Below, piece after piece: positions 43,166 to 50,649 of a stretch of 64,000 nt of DNA. A program made the translations under genes and the position numbers. Source of the stretch: Streptomonospora nanhaiensis (GTDB taxonomy: Bacteria > Actinomycetota > Actinomycetes > Streptosporangiales > Streptosporangiaceae); the NCBI RefSeq assembly GCF_026642255.1, contig NZ_CP113264.1:496001-560000 (forward strand). The letters are read 5' to 3'. Each line of letters starts with the position of its first letter. Positions within the stretch are counted from its first letter, which is position 1. Under the pieces are notes generated by a model. That model saw nothing but the letters and a program-made list of their open reading frames with translations, was not told where the DNA came from and did no database searches.

Positions 43166-43879
43166 ATGACGAACACCAGTGCGTTGCGGATCGTGTGGAT
43201 CTACCCCGACCTCCTGAGCACCTACGGCGACCAGGGCAACGTCCTCATCCTCAAGCGCCGGGCCGAACTGCGGGGCATCCCGACCGAGATCGTGCACGTC
43301 CACTCCAGCGACTCGGTGCCCGAGCAGGGGGACATCTACCTGCTCGGCGGCGGCGAGGACCGGCCGCAGATCCTCGCGGCCGAGCGCCTGCGCGCCGACG
43401 GCGGGCTGGCCCGCGCCGCCGCCCGCGGCGCGTGCGTCTTCGCGGTGTGCGCCGGCTACCAGATCATCGGCGAGACCTACGGCGACGACGAGGCCAACCC
43501 GCTGCCGGGCGTGGGCATCCTCGACATCCGCAGCGGCCGCGGCCAGGCGCGCGCGGTCGGCGAGATCGTCGCCGACGTCGAGCCCTCCCTGGGCGTCGGA
43601 CGGATCACCGGCTTCGAGAACCACCAGGGCCGCACGGCCATCGGCCCCTCGGCCCGCCCGCTGTCGACCACGGTCCGGGGCATCGGCAACGACGACCGCA
43701 CCGAGGGCGCCTACCAGGGCCAGGTGCTGGGCACGTACCTGCACGGACCCGCCCTGCCCCGCAACCCGCAGCTGGCCGACCTGCTGCTGCGCTGGCGCGT
43801 GGGCCAGCTGGCCCCGCTCGCGCCGTCCTGGGGCGAGCGGCTGCACGACGAGCGCATGGCCGCGGCGCTGCGCCAGTAG
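43166..43879 (+). CDS. gatD: Lipid II isoglutaminyl synthase, glutamine amidotransferase subunit GatD
   Basis: GatD releases ammonia from glutamine for MurT. The 237-residue class I-like amidotransferase has catalytic Cys95 in FAVCAGYQIIG and His193 in TYLHGPALPRNP, as in the Staphylococcus enzyme. The oxyanion Gly-Gly-Gly loop LLGGGEDRPQ is present. GAGAG lies before ATG 43166. It ends the operon; a strong terminator follows. Confidence 0.96.
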   Translation: MTNTSALRIVWIYPDLLSTYGDQGNVLILKRRAELRGIPTEIVHVHSSDSVPEQGDIYLLGGGEDRPQILAAERLRADGGLARAAARGACVFAVCAGYQIIGETYGDDEANPLPGVGILDIRSGRGQARAVGEIVADVEPSLGVGRITGFENHQGRTAIGPSARPLSTTVRGIGNDDRTEGAYQGQVLGTYLHGPALPRNPQLADLLLRWRVGQLAPLAPSWGERLHDERMAAALRQ

Positions 43880-43900
43880 CGCCGCGCACGGAGCACGGCC

Positions 43901-43947
43901 GCGGGGCCCGGCGGACACGGAACCACTCCCTGTCCTCCGGGCCCCGC
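43901..43947 (+). terminator. Terminator after murT-gatD
   Basis: A near-perfect 17-bp stem, 43901-43917 with 43931-43947, one mismatch (C-T), and a 13-nt loop. It begins 22 nt after the gatD stop. Confidence 0.8.
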
Positions 43948-44059
43948 CCGCGTCCGCGCCGGTGTGCCGCCCGTGCGGCCGGGGCGCGGGCGGGGCCCGG
44001 CGCCCGCGCGGCCGCGGGGCCCGTGGAATGAACAGGCCCCCCACAACGCTGCCCTGGGC

Positions 44060-44980
44060 ATGAAGGCAATGGCACTGCACCAGTACGGTTCCGCTGACGA
44101 CCTGGCCCTCGTGGAGCTTCCCGAGCCCAAGGTGGCGCCGGGGGAGGTCCTGATCCGCGTGAAGGCGGCGGGGGTGAACCCGGTCGACTGGAAGCTCGCG
44201 GCCGGAGGGCTCGACCCCGTCATGGAGGCGGGTTTCCCGCTGATCCCGGGGTGGGACGTCGCGGGCGTCGTCGAGGCGGTCGGGTTCGACTCGACCGAGT
44301 ACGGGATCGGGGACGAGGTCTACGGGTACCTCCGCAAGGACTGGGCGAAGAACGGCACCTACGCCGAGCTGGTCTCGGCGAGCGTGCGCATGCTCGCCCC
44401 CAAGCCGGTGTCGCTGGGCTGGGAGGAGTCCGCGGGGGTCCCGCTCGCCGGCCTGACCGCCTACCAGGCGTCGAGGCGCGTCGGCGTGGGAGCCGGTGAC
44501 ACGGTGCTCGTCCACGCCGCCGCCGGCGGCGTCGGGTCGTTCGGCGTCCAGATCGCGGTGGCGCGGGGCGCCCGCGTCATCGGCACCGCCAGCGAGCGCA
44601 ACCACGACTACCTGCGCTCCCTGGGGGCCGAGCCCGTCGTCTACGGCGACGGCCTGGCCGACCGGGTCCGGGCCCTGGCGCCCGGGGGCGTCGACGCCGT
44701 GCTGGACTTCGCCGGCGGCGGGGCGGCCGAGCAGTCCCTTCCGCTGGTCGGGAGCCCGGGCCGGGTCGCCTCCGTCGCGGACGCCGACGTCCTGGAGAGG
44801 GGCGGCCACTACGTGTGGGTGCGCCCCGACTCCGCCGACCTCGTCGGGCTGTCCCGTCTCATCGACGACGGCAAGGTCTCCGTGTACGTCGAGCGCGCGT
44901 TCCCCCTGACGGAGGCGGCCGACGCCTGGCGCCTGAGCCAGACCGGCCGGACCCGGGGGAAGATCGTCCTGACGGTCTGA
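44060..44980 (+). CDS. NADP-dependent quinone oxidoreductase-like MDR protein
   Basis: A 306-residue medium-chain reductase without zinc ligands: MKAMALHQYGSADDL at the N-terminus, AAGVNPVDWKL, then the cofactor motif VLVHAAAGGVGSFGVQ and ARVIGTASERNHDYL. It belongs to the zeta-crystallin/QOR group that reduces quinones or alkenals with NADPH. Start ATG 44060 matches the family; it has no good ribosome site. Monocistronic, with terminators on both sides. Confidence 0.9.
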   Translation: MKAMALHQYGSADDLALVELPEPKVAPGEVLIRVKAAGVNPVDWKLAAGGLDPVMEAGFPLIPGWDVAGVVEAVGFDSTEYGIGDEVYGYLRKDWAKNGTYAELVSASVRMLAPKPVSLGWEESAGVPLAGLTAYQASRRVGVGAGDTVLVHAAAGGVGSFGVQIAVARGARVIGTASERNHDYLRSLGAEPVVYGDGLADRVRALAPGGVDAVLDFAGGGAAEQSLPLVGSPGRVASVADADVLERGGHYVWVRPDSADLVGLSRLIDDGKVSVYVERAFPLTEAADAWRLSQTGRTRGKIVLTV

Positions 44981-45005
44981 CCGGCACAGGAGCCCCGGAG
45001 TCCGC

Positions 45006-45042
45006 CGAGGGCCTGCGCGGACGCGGTCCGCGCAGGCCCTCG
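45006..45042 (+). terminator. Terminator after the quinone oxidoreductase gene
   Basis: A perfect 16-bp stem, 45006-45021 with 45027-45042, and a 5-nt loop, 25 nt after the stop codon; one of the strongest hairpins in the window. Confidence 0.85.
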
Positions 45043-45119
45043 CCCCCTGGTACCGCCGGCCCGGGACGGGGCGGCCGGGCTCCCCGGGCAAAGAGGTCAC
45101 AACTCCGGAATGTCGGGCA

Positions 45120-45135
45120 AGTGACTTGCGTCACA
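45120..45135. promoter_or_regulatory. CRP-like palindrome upstream of the DUF4352 gene
   Basis: AGTGACTTGCGTCACA matches the CRP/FNR consensus TGTGA-N6-TCACA except for its first base, and GTGAC-TTGC-GTCAC is a perfect dyad. It ends 5 bp before ATG 45141 and 53 bp before GTG 45189. It may be a Crp target or another dimeric repressor site. Confidence 0.55.
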
Positions 45136-45140
45136 TATAT

Positions 45141-45830
45141 ATGGGTACCAGTGATCGACGGCCGTCACCGTCCGGGCGGGGTTCCGTCGTGCGGGCGCTT
45201 GCCGTCCCGGTGGCGGTCTTCCTGGCGGCGGCAGGATGCGTGGGGACCGTCGTCTCCCTGAACAGCGTCCCGTCACCCGACGTCCGGGTCACCGTCGGCG
45301 AGGAGGAACCCGGCCCGTCGTCCGGCCGCGAGCCCGAGGAGGGCGACCCCGGGGCCGCGGAGCCGCCCGGATCCGGGACGGCCGGCCCCGAGGAGCCGGA
45401 GACCGCCGAGCCGGAGACCGGCGGCGGGACCGGGTCCGTCCCGCCCGGATCGTACGACGGCGTCTCCGTCGCGGTCGGGGAGTTCGCGGTCACGGTGGAG
45501 ACGGCCTACACCGACGCGACCATCACGGACGGCATGGGCATGCACGACACCGCGCCCGAGGGCTGGGAGTACTTCATCCTCCGCCTCGACGTGACCAACG
45601 CGGGGTCCGCGCCGGCGGCCTTCGACCCGGTCGGGTCGCTCGGGCTGGCCACCGACGGGAGCGAGTACACGAACGACCCCGGGGCCGAGTACACGGTCGC
45701 CCACGACTACTTCTGGGACGACCTCGCCCCGGGGGAGACGGTCACCACCCACATCCTGTTCCTGGTCCCCGCCGGGACCGAGCTCTCCTCGGTCCTGATC
45801 AACGGGGAGGTCAGGCTCAGCCCGAACTGA
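45141..45830 (+). CDS. Exported DUF4352-domain protein, possible lipoprotein
   Basis: About 229 residues. A basic head, hydrophobic ALAVPVAVFLAAAGC with a lipobox-like AAGC, a ~60-residue Glu/Pro/Gly linker, and a C-terminal immunoglobulin-like DUF4352 domain (YFILRLDVTNAGSAPAAFDP, then DDLAPGETVTTHILFLVP). It is probably displayed on the cell surface; no partner is known. The start is uncertain: ATG 45141 gives a long signal, GTG 45189 a short one that would suit the CRP-like site upstream. It converges with ygfZ across a bidirectional terminator. Confidence 0.82.
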   Translation: MGTSDRRPSPSGRGSVVRALAVPVAVFLAAAGCVGTVVSLNSVPSPDVRVTVGEEEPGPSSGREPEEGDPGAAEPPGSGTAGPEEPETAEPETGGGTGSVPPGSYDGVSVAVGEFAVTVETAYTDATITDGMGMHDTAPEGWEYFILRLDVTNAGSAPAAFDPVGSLGLATDGSEYTNDPGAEYTVAHDYFWDDLAPGETVTTHILFLVPAGTELSSVLINGEVRLSPN

Positions 45831-45837
45831 CGGTCGA

Positions 45838-45875
45838 CCGGCCGCGCCGCACGCGGGCGCCGTCGGCGCGGCCGG
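45838..45875. terminator. Bidirectional terminator between DUF4352 and ygfZ genes
   Basis: A perfect 12-bp stem, CCGGCCGCGCCG (45838-45849) with CGGCGCGGCCGG (45864-45875), 14-nt loop, between two convergent stops. Confidence 0.75.
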
Positions 45876-45894
45876 ACAGCGCCGGGGCCGACGG

Positions 45895-46917
45895 CTAGCG
45901 GGGGCGCCTGCGGAGGGTGATCTGGGCGTTGGCCCCGGTGTCCGGGTCCACCACGACCTCCTGCCCGGCGGCGATGCCCTCCACCACCAGGTCGGCGTCC
46001 ACGGGCGCGGAGCGCTTGAGCACGCCGAGGGCGATCGGTCCCAGTTCGTGGTGCCGGGCCGAGGTGCCCACCCGGCCGACGGGGCGGCCCTCCAGCTCGA
46101 TCGGGCTGCCCACCTCGGGCAGGCGCTCCGCGGTGCCGTCCAGGTGCAGCATCACCAGCCGGCGCGGGGGCCGGCCCAGGTTGTGCACCCGGGCGACCGT
46201 CTCCTGGCCCGGGTAGCAGCCCTTCTCCAGGTGGACGGCCCTGCCCACCCAGTCCACCTCGTGCGGGATGGTGCGGTCGTCGGTGTCCAGCCCGGGGCGC
46301 ACCCGGTGCCCGGCGATCCGCTGCGCCTCGTACGCCCACATCCCCGCGGGACGCGCCCCGGCGGCCGTCAGGGCCTCGGCGGCGGCGGAGAGGCGCTCGA
46401 CCGGAAGGAACAGGTCGGTGCCGTCCTCCGCCGCGCGCACGGGCACGTCGCCGAGCGAGGCGGCCTCGACGGCCTTCGCACGGTCCGGGCCGAGCACGGT
46501 CAGGACCGCGCGGGAGTCGCCGAGGTCCTCCACCTCGACGCGCAGCATGAACCTCATGGAGTCCAGGAACGCGGCCAGCGGGGCCCCGCCGCCGGGCTCC
46601 GTGTGGATCCAGACGGCCTCGCCGTCGTCCACGAGGGACAGGTGGTGGCGGAGGTGGCCCCGGGTGTCCAGGATCAGGGCCTCGGTGGCGGTTCCCGGGG
46701 CCAGGCCCTTGGTCGACTGGCTCGTGAGGTCGTTCAGCCACCCCAGGCGGTCGGGGCCGCCGACCCGGACCACGCCCCGGTTGCTCCGGTCGACCCACGC
46801 GCTCGAACGTTCCATGGCGCGCCCCTCGTGGGCCGGGTCGCCGTAGTGCGCGGCGACCCCGGAGTCGGGGGACTCGGCGCCCACGGCGCCCGGTGTGCTC
46901 ATCAGCGGCGAAGTCAT
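45895..46917 (-). CDS. ygfZ: Folate-binding protein YgfZ (iron-sulfur cluster maintenance)
   Basis: A 340-residue GcvT-like protein with the YgfZ signature KGCYPGQETVAR, whose Cys is essential in E. coli, and the tetrahydrofolate-fold segments LTSQSTKGLAPG and ALILDTRGHL. It helps assemble or repair certain Fe-S proteins. The first 35 residues are a variable head. ATG 46917 lies 7 nt after TAGTCT (46925-46930), a leaderless arrangement, which supports this first start. It is divergent from the mini-ORF transcript at 47056. Confidence 0.93.
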   Translation of the reverse strand: MTSPLMSTPGAVGAESPDSGVAAHYGDPAHEGRAMERSSAWVDRSNRGVVRVGGPDRLGWLNDLTSQSTKGLAPGTATEALILDTRGHLRHHLSLVDDGEAVWIHTEPGGGAPLAAFLDSMRFMLRVEVEDLGDSRAVLTVLGPDRAKAVEAASLGDVPVRAAEDGTDLFLPVERLSAAAEALTAAGARPAGMWAYEAQRIAGHRVRPGLDTDDRTIPHEVDWVGRAVHLEKGCYPGQETVARVHNLGRPPRRLVMLHLDGTAERLPEVGSPIELEGRPVGRVGTSARHHELGPIALGVLKRSAPVDADLVVEGIAAGQEVVVDPDTGANAQITLRRRPR

Positions 46918-46993
46918 ACAGCCGAGACTAGCCGCCCCGTAAAGAGTCCGAAAACACCGCTCTGACCTGCGGTTTCGCGCACAGGAAAAACAT

Positions 46994-47023
46994 TTGCCCC
47001 GGGCCCGCCGCGGGACGTATCGT
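46994..47023 (+). promoter_or_regulatory. Promoter of the mini-ORF/hairpin transcript
   Basis: TTGCCC (46994-46999) and TATCGT (47018-47023) are 18 nt apart; transcription would begin near 47030, about 11 nt ahead of the GGAGG ribosome site at 47041-47045. Confidence 0.5.
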
Positions 47024-47055
47024 CGGTGTCACGCAAGAAAGGAGGTGGTCTGAGA

Positions 47056-47094
47056 GTGATTGATCTCAGGACTGGCGAGGTGGCCGTCCGCTAG
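47056..47094 (+). CDS. 12-residue mini-ORF directly followed by a strong hairpin
   Basis: GTG 47056 opens V-I-D-L-R-T-G-E-V-A-V-R and stops at TAG 47092-47094. A full AAGGAGGTGG ribosome site ends ~10 nt before it. A 9-bp stem with an inner stem (47094-47124) begins at the stop codon itself. No downstream gene lies on this strand for 900 bp; the next gene is on the other strand. It is either a short regulatory RNA with a translated head or a conserved leader whose target is elsewhere. Its function is unknown to me. Confidence 0.55.
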   Translation: MIDLRTGEVAVR

Positions 47095-47124
47095 GGCGAC
47101 GCTCGCGTTCGCGCGGCGTCGCCC
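47094..47124 (+). terminator. Hairpin at the end of the mini-ORF
   Basis: GGGCGACGC (47094-47102) pairs perfectly with GCGTCGCCC (47116-47124). The 13-nt loop contains CGCG-TT-CGCG, which can extend the stem. No T-run follows. Confidence 0.7.
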
Positions 47125-47234
47125 GCAGCGAATCCCAGACGGACACCCGGACCCCGGGCTGCCGGACTCGTCCGACCGGCCCCGCCCCCGCGGCGGGAAC
47201 CAGCCCGGGGTCTGTCCCTGCCCGGACCCCGCCC

Positions 47235-47777
47235 CTACTTGCCGGCGCCGGTCCGCTTGAGCTGCGCCGACATGTACGAGCGCAGGCTGTGGCCGCGCGC
47301 CGCCAGGTCCCAGGCGTACCCCAGCGTGTCCCGGTCGTCGCCGAACAGGCCGTAGAGCCTGTGCGAGGCCGTCGCGTCGATACCGGTCTCGGTGTGCACC
47401 ACCGCGTCGGTGTGCATCTCCACCCGGTTCGCGAACACGTTGCCCAGGTAGACCTCGATGAAGCCCTCGGGGTGCGAGATCAGCGCCTCCAGGTGCACGA
47501 CCTGCTCGCCGTCCTCGCGCTTGCCCGCATCGGAGTCCGGGCGCGCGCGCCAGTACCCCGACTCCTCGGCGACGAGCTCGCCCGGCTTGCCGTCCGCGCC
47601 CATCCGCCAGGCCCTGCTGGTGAAGGCGAGGTACGGAAGACCGGCCGTGTGTGTGAACTCGATCTCCTGTCCGAACTGGAACTCTTCCACGTCGGCGTAA
47701 CCGGCGACGCCGACGCCCTCCCAGTGACCGATCAGGAAGGACAGTTTCGCCAGATCGGGATGTGCCTCAGCGTCCAT
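47235..47777 (-). CDS. FABP-family (nitrobindin-like) heme-binding beta-barrel
   Basis: A 180-residue protein with the nitrobindin motif in LIGHWEGVGVAGY, VVHTETGID and the C-terminal ATASHRLYGLFGDD with the proximal His. Nitrobindins bind ferric heme and can convert peroxynitrite to nitrate; FABP is the older name. Members are encoded near ygfZ in Streptomyces. ATG 47777 follows TACGCT (47786-47791) by 8 nt, so it is probably leaderless. The extended start at 47846 would pass through that promoter. Confidence 0.9.
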   Translation of the reverse strand: MDAEAHPDLAKLSFLIGHWEGVGVAGYADVEEFQFGQEIEFTHTAGLPYLAFTSRAWRMGADGKPGELVAEESGYWRARPDSDAGKREDGEQVVHLEALISHPEGFIEVYLGNVFANRVEMHTDAVVHTETGIDATASHRLYGLFGDDRDTLGYAWDLAARGHSLRSYMSAQLKRTGAGK

Positions 47778-47988
47778 GACACCAGAGCGTAGCGGCGGCG
47801 GACGAGTGGCGGTGACCACCGCCGTGCGAGCGGCGGCTCCGGCCACTCCCGTGCCGTGGTCCGGACATGCCCAATTGGCCCCGCTTTCCCGGAGAACTGG
47901 TAAAGATTGTCAGCAACGCGGTGTGGCCACGGGGTGTTACGCCAACCGCCGACGAAGACCTCCGACGCACTTCCATAAGGGGCGGCCT

Positions 47989-48762
47989 GTGTTACTGGTG
48001 ATCGGTTCGGCGCTGCTCGTGGCCGCGGTGGTCCTCCTCCCGCTGACCGTTCTCGCCCTCCGGCGCTGGCTCCGGCAGCGCGGACTCGCCCAGCTCCGGC
48101 CGGGCGCCCTCACCGCCCAGGAGGGCCGGCGGGTCACGCTGACCGGAGTGGCCGCGCCGGGGCCGGACGGCCCCATCACCTCCGGTCTCGCGGGCGTGGA
48201 GTGCGTGTGGCACGGCCACGAGGTGCTCCGCCACTACTGGCCGCTCAACCGCGACCGGACCGAGGGCGCGGTCCGCGAACGGGCCTGCGACTCCATCGCC
48301 GACTACGGCTCCGACGACCTGTTCGGTCTGGTCGCCGAGGGGCGCGGGGGCGACGCCGACCGCGTCTTCGTCGTCCCGGGCGACACCGGCCCCAAAGGCG
48401 CCGAACTCTGCCTGAAGCGCCTGGTCGGCCGCCCCCAGCCCGGCGTGGCATCGCCCGCCGACGACCTGCTGCCCCGCGTGCGGGGGCGGATCTCGGGTGT
48501 CTTCCGGGGGGAGACCATCGAGTTCGAGTACCGGGAGTGGGTGATCCGGCCCGGGGCCCGCGTGCGCGTCACCGGGCAGCTCCGGGTACGGGACGGACGC
48601 GTGCTCCTGACCGCGCCCGAGGACGGCTCGATCACCATCGAGCACGGTGTGGACGAGCAGCCGGTGCGTGTGTCGCCCCGCAGGACGGAGGCGATGGTCC
48701 TCACCGCCGCCTTCGGCTTCTGCGCTGTGGCGGGGGCGATACTGACCCTCACGGCCCTGTGA
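47989..48762 (+). CDS. GIDE-domain (E3-ubiquitin-ligase-like) membrane protein
   Basis: A 257-residue protein with two membrane helices, ~3-22 and ~230-250, and between them a GIDE-type domain: VTLTGVAAPGPDGPITSGLAGVECVWH, then GKISG-like GRISGVFRGETIEFEYREWVI. The annotation name comes from human MUL1; no RING domain is present here, so ubiquitin-ligase activity is not implied. GTG 47989 has AAGGGG upstream. The DsrE gene starts 15 bp after it with its own promoter. Confidence 0.8.
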   Translation: MLLVIGSALLVAAVVLLPLTVLALRRWLRQRGLAQLRPGALTAQEGRRVTLTGVAAPGPDGPITSGLAGVECVWHGHEVLRHYWPLNRDRTEGAVRERACDSIADYGSDDLFGLVAEGRGGDADRVFVVPGDTGPKGAELCLKRLVGRPQPGVASPADDLLPRVRGRISGVFRGETIEFEYREWVIRPGARVRVTGQLRVRDGRVLLTAPEDGSITIEHGVDEQPVRVSPRRTEAMVLTAAFGFCAVAGAILTLTAL

Positions 48763-48776
48763 GTAGGCTGACGACC

Positions 48777-49139
48777 ATGTCTCGTTCCTTGGTGATCAAG
48801 GTCACCGCCGGTGAGGACGACCCGGAGCGGTGCAACCAGGCGTTCACGGTCGCCGCCGCGGCCCTGGCCAGCGGGGTCGGCGTCTCCCTCTGGCTGACCG
48901 GTGAGTCCGCGTGGTTCGCCGTCCCCGGCCGGGCGGAGGAGTTCTCCCTCCCGCACGCCGCTCCCCTGAAGGACCTCCTCGACGCGGTGCTCGCCGCGGG
49001 CCGGGTCACCGTGTGCACGCAGTGCGCGGCCCGGCGGGAGCTCGCCCCGGGCGACCTCCTGGACGGCGTGCGCATCGCCGGGGCCCCCTCCTTCGTGGAG
49101 GAGGCGGTCCAGGACGGCGCGCAGGCCCTCGTGTACTGA
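48777..49139 (+). CDS. DsrE-family sulfur-relay protein
   Basis: A 120-residue DsrE/DsrF-like fold: SLVIKVTAGEDDPERCNQAFTVAAAALASG, then a CTQC motif (Cys80, Cys83) and GVRIAGAPSFVEEA. DsrE proteins carry persulfide sulfur on a conserved Cys. TAGGCT (48764-48769) lies 7 nt before ATG 48777, so it has its own leaderless promoter starting right after the GIDE gene stop. It ends before a bidirectional terminator. Confidence 0.88.
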   Translation: MSRSLVIKVTAGEDDPERCNQAFTVAAAALASGVGVSLWLTGESAWFAVPGRAEEFSLPHAAPLKDLLDAVLAAGRVTVCTQCAARRELAPGDLLDGVRIAGAPSFVEEAVQDGAQALVY

Positions 49140-49155
49140 CCGGGTCCGGACGCGG

Positions 49156-49190
49156 CCGTGCCCGTGCCGCCGACGGCGGCACGGGCACGG
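49156..49190. terminator. Bidirectional terminator between DsrE and gpmA
   Basis: A perfect 16-bp stem, CCGTGCCCGTGCCGCC (49156-49171) with GGCGGCACGGGCACGG (49175-49190), and only a 3-nt loop, between convergent stops. Confidence 0.88.
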
Positions 49191-49206
49191 GAAGGCGGAG
49201 TGGCAG

Positions 49207-49953
49207 CTACTTCTTGCCCTGGTTGGCGACGGCCTCGATGGCGGCCTTGGCGGCCTCGGGGTCGAGGTAGGTGCCGCCCGGGTTGGTCGGCTCGAAGGAG
49301 TCGTCCAGGTCGTAGACCAGCGGGATGCCCGTCGGGATGTTCAGCCCGGCGATGTCGGCGTCGCTGACGCCGTCCAGGTGCTTGACCAGTGCGCGCAGCG
49401 AGTTGCCGTGCGCCGCGACCAGTACGGTCTTCCCCGCGGAGAGGTCCGGGACGATGGAGTCGTACCAGTACGGCAGGGCGCGGTCCAGGACGTCCTTGAG
49501 GCATTCCGTGCGCGGCAGCAGCTCCGGCGGGAGCTGGGCGTAGCGGGCGTCACCGGCCTGCGAGTAGGGGTCGTCGTCCGCGATGGGCGGCGGAGGGGTG
49601 TCGTAGGAGCGGCGCCAGATCATGAACTGCTCGTCGCCGTACTCCTCGCGCGTCTGCGCCTTGTCCTTGCCCTGGAGGGCGCCGTAGTGGCGCTCGTTGA
49701 GGCGCCAGCTGCGCTCGACGGGCAGCCAGTGCAGGTCGGCGGTGTCCAGGGCGAGGTTCGCCGTGCGGATGGCGCGCTTGAGGAGGGAGGTGTGCAGGAC
49801 GTCCGGCCTCACACCGGCGTCCTTGAGCAGCTCCCCGCCCCGGCGGGCCTCGTCCTCGCCCGTCGCGGAAAGGTCGACGTCCACCCAGCCGGTGAACAGG
49901 CCCTTCGCGTTCCAGACGCTCTCACCGTGTCGCAGAAGTACCAGAGTTCCCAT
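49207..49953 (-). CDS. gpmA: 2,3-bisphosphoglycerate-dependent phosphoglycerate mutase
   Basis: GpmA interconverts 3- and 2-phosphoglycerate in glycolysis. The 248-residue protein has the phospho-accepting His9 in [18 protein letters not shown], the signature [15 protein letters not shown], and the second His in [15 protein letters not shown] 49953 follows TAGGCT (49961-49966) by 7 nt, so translation is probably leaderless. It follows mshA and ybjN in the order of Mycobacterium. Confidence 0.97.
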   Translation of the reverse strand: MGTLVLLRHGESVWNAKGLFTGWVDVDLSATGEDEARRGGELLKDAGVRPDVLHTSLLKRAIRTANLALDTADLHWLPVERSWRLNERHYGALQGKDKAQTREEYGDEQFMIWRRSYDTPPPPIADDDPYSQAGDARYAQLPPELLPRTECLKDVLDRALPYWYDSIVPDLSAGKTVLVAAHGNSLRALVKHLDGVSDADIAGLNIPTGIPLVYDLDDSFEPTNPGGTYLDPEAAKAAIEAVANQGKK

Positions 49954-50114
49954 GGGGGCAAGCCTAGCCACCCGGCGACCGGGCCCGGTCGCCCGCCCGC
50001 CACCTGGGGGCCGCGGCGGCGCTGCCTGCGGATAGGGCCGTGCCCGGCCCGGACGGCGCGGCCGGAGGCGCCCCGTACGGGACCCGGGACCCGGCGGCGC
50101 GGGGCCGGGCCGCC

Positions 50115-50645
50115 CTACAGGTCGTCCGCGGGTTCGGCCAGGTGCGCGAACGCCCGCAGGTTGCGCATGTCGTGGCCCCGTTCGGCGCGCCACTTCCACT
50201 CCCTGCGGATCGCCGACGCGAACCCGCGCTCCAGGGCCCCGTTGAAGTTCTCGTCCGAGTAGGTGAGCACGCAACCGAGCAGGCGGTCGACCTCGTCGGG
50301 GGTGACGCCCTCCAGCGGGAGGCGGCCGCGGAGGTAGACGTCGCCGGCCTCGTCCGCGGCGAACGCCATCCCGTACATGTCGGAGTTCTTGCGCATCAGC
50401 CACAGGTAGAAGTCGGCGTGGTTCTCGTCCGGCTGCCGGCAGAAGAACGAGGTGAGGGTGAGGCTGTGCGGACCGGTCTCCAGCCACACGAGGGTCTTGA
50501 GCTTGGCCCTGCCCGGGAGCGTGACGAGGAACGACCCCTCGCGCGGGCACTCCGCCTCCAGCCCCGACTCGGTCACCGCGGCGGTGATCGCCGCGACCGC
50601 GGCCTCGCGCGCCCCATCGGTACCCACCTGGTACGCCTCCCTCAC
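50115..50645 (-). CDS. YbjN-domain protein
   Basis: A 176-residue protein with a YbjN (type III secretion chaperone-like) fold: [39 protein letters not shown] and [22 protein letters not shown]. Function is unknown; the gene is fixed next to mshA in many actinobacteria. GTG 50645 has AGGTGA 4 nt upstream and lies only 4 nt beyond the mshA stop, so the pair is co-translated. Confidence 0.9.
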   Translation of the reverse strand: MREAYQVGTDGAREAAVAAITAAVTESGLEAECPREGSFLVTLPGRAKLKTLVWLETGPHSLTLTSFFCRQPDENHADFYLWLMRKNSDMYGMAFAADEAGDVYLRGRLPLEGVTPDEVDRLLGCVLTYSDENFNGALERGFASAIRREWKWRAERGHDMRNLRAFAHLAEPADDL

Positions 50646-50649
50646 TCGG

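Noticed and set aside
41339..45100. 1253-codon leftward frame across murT, gatD and the oxidoreductase
   Set aside because: Antisense shadow created by high GC; murT and gatD on the other strand have full catalytic motifs.
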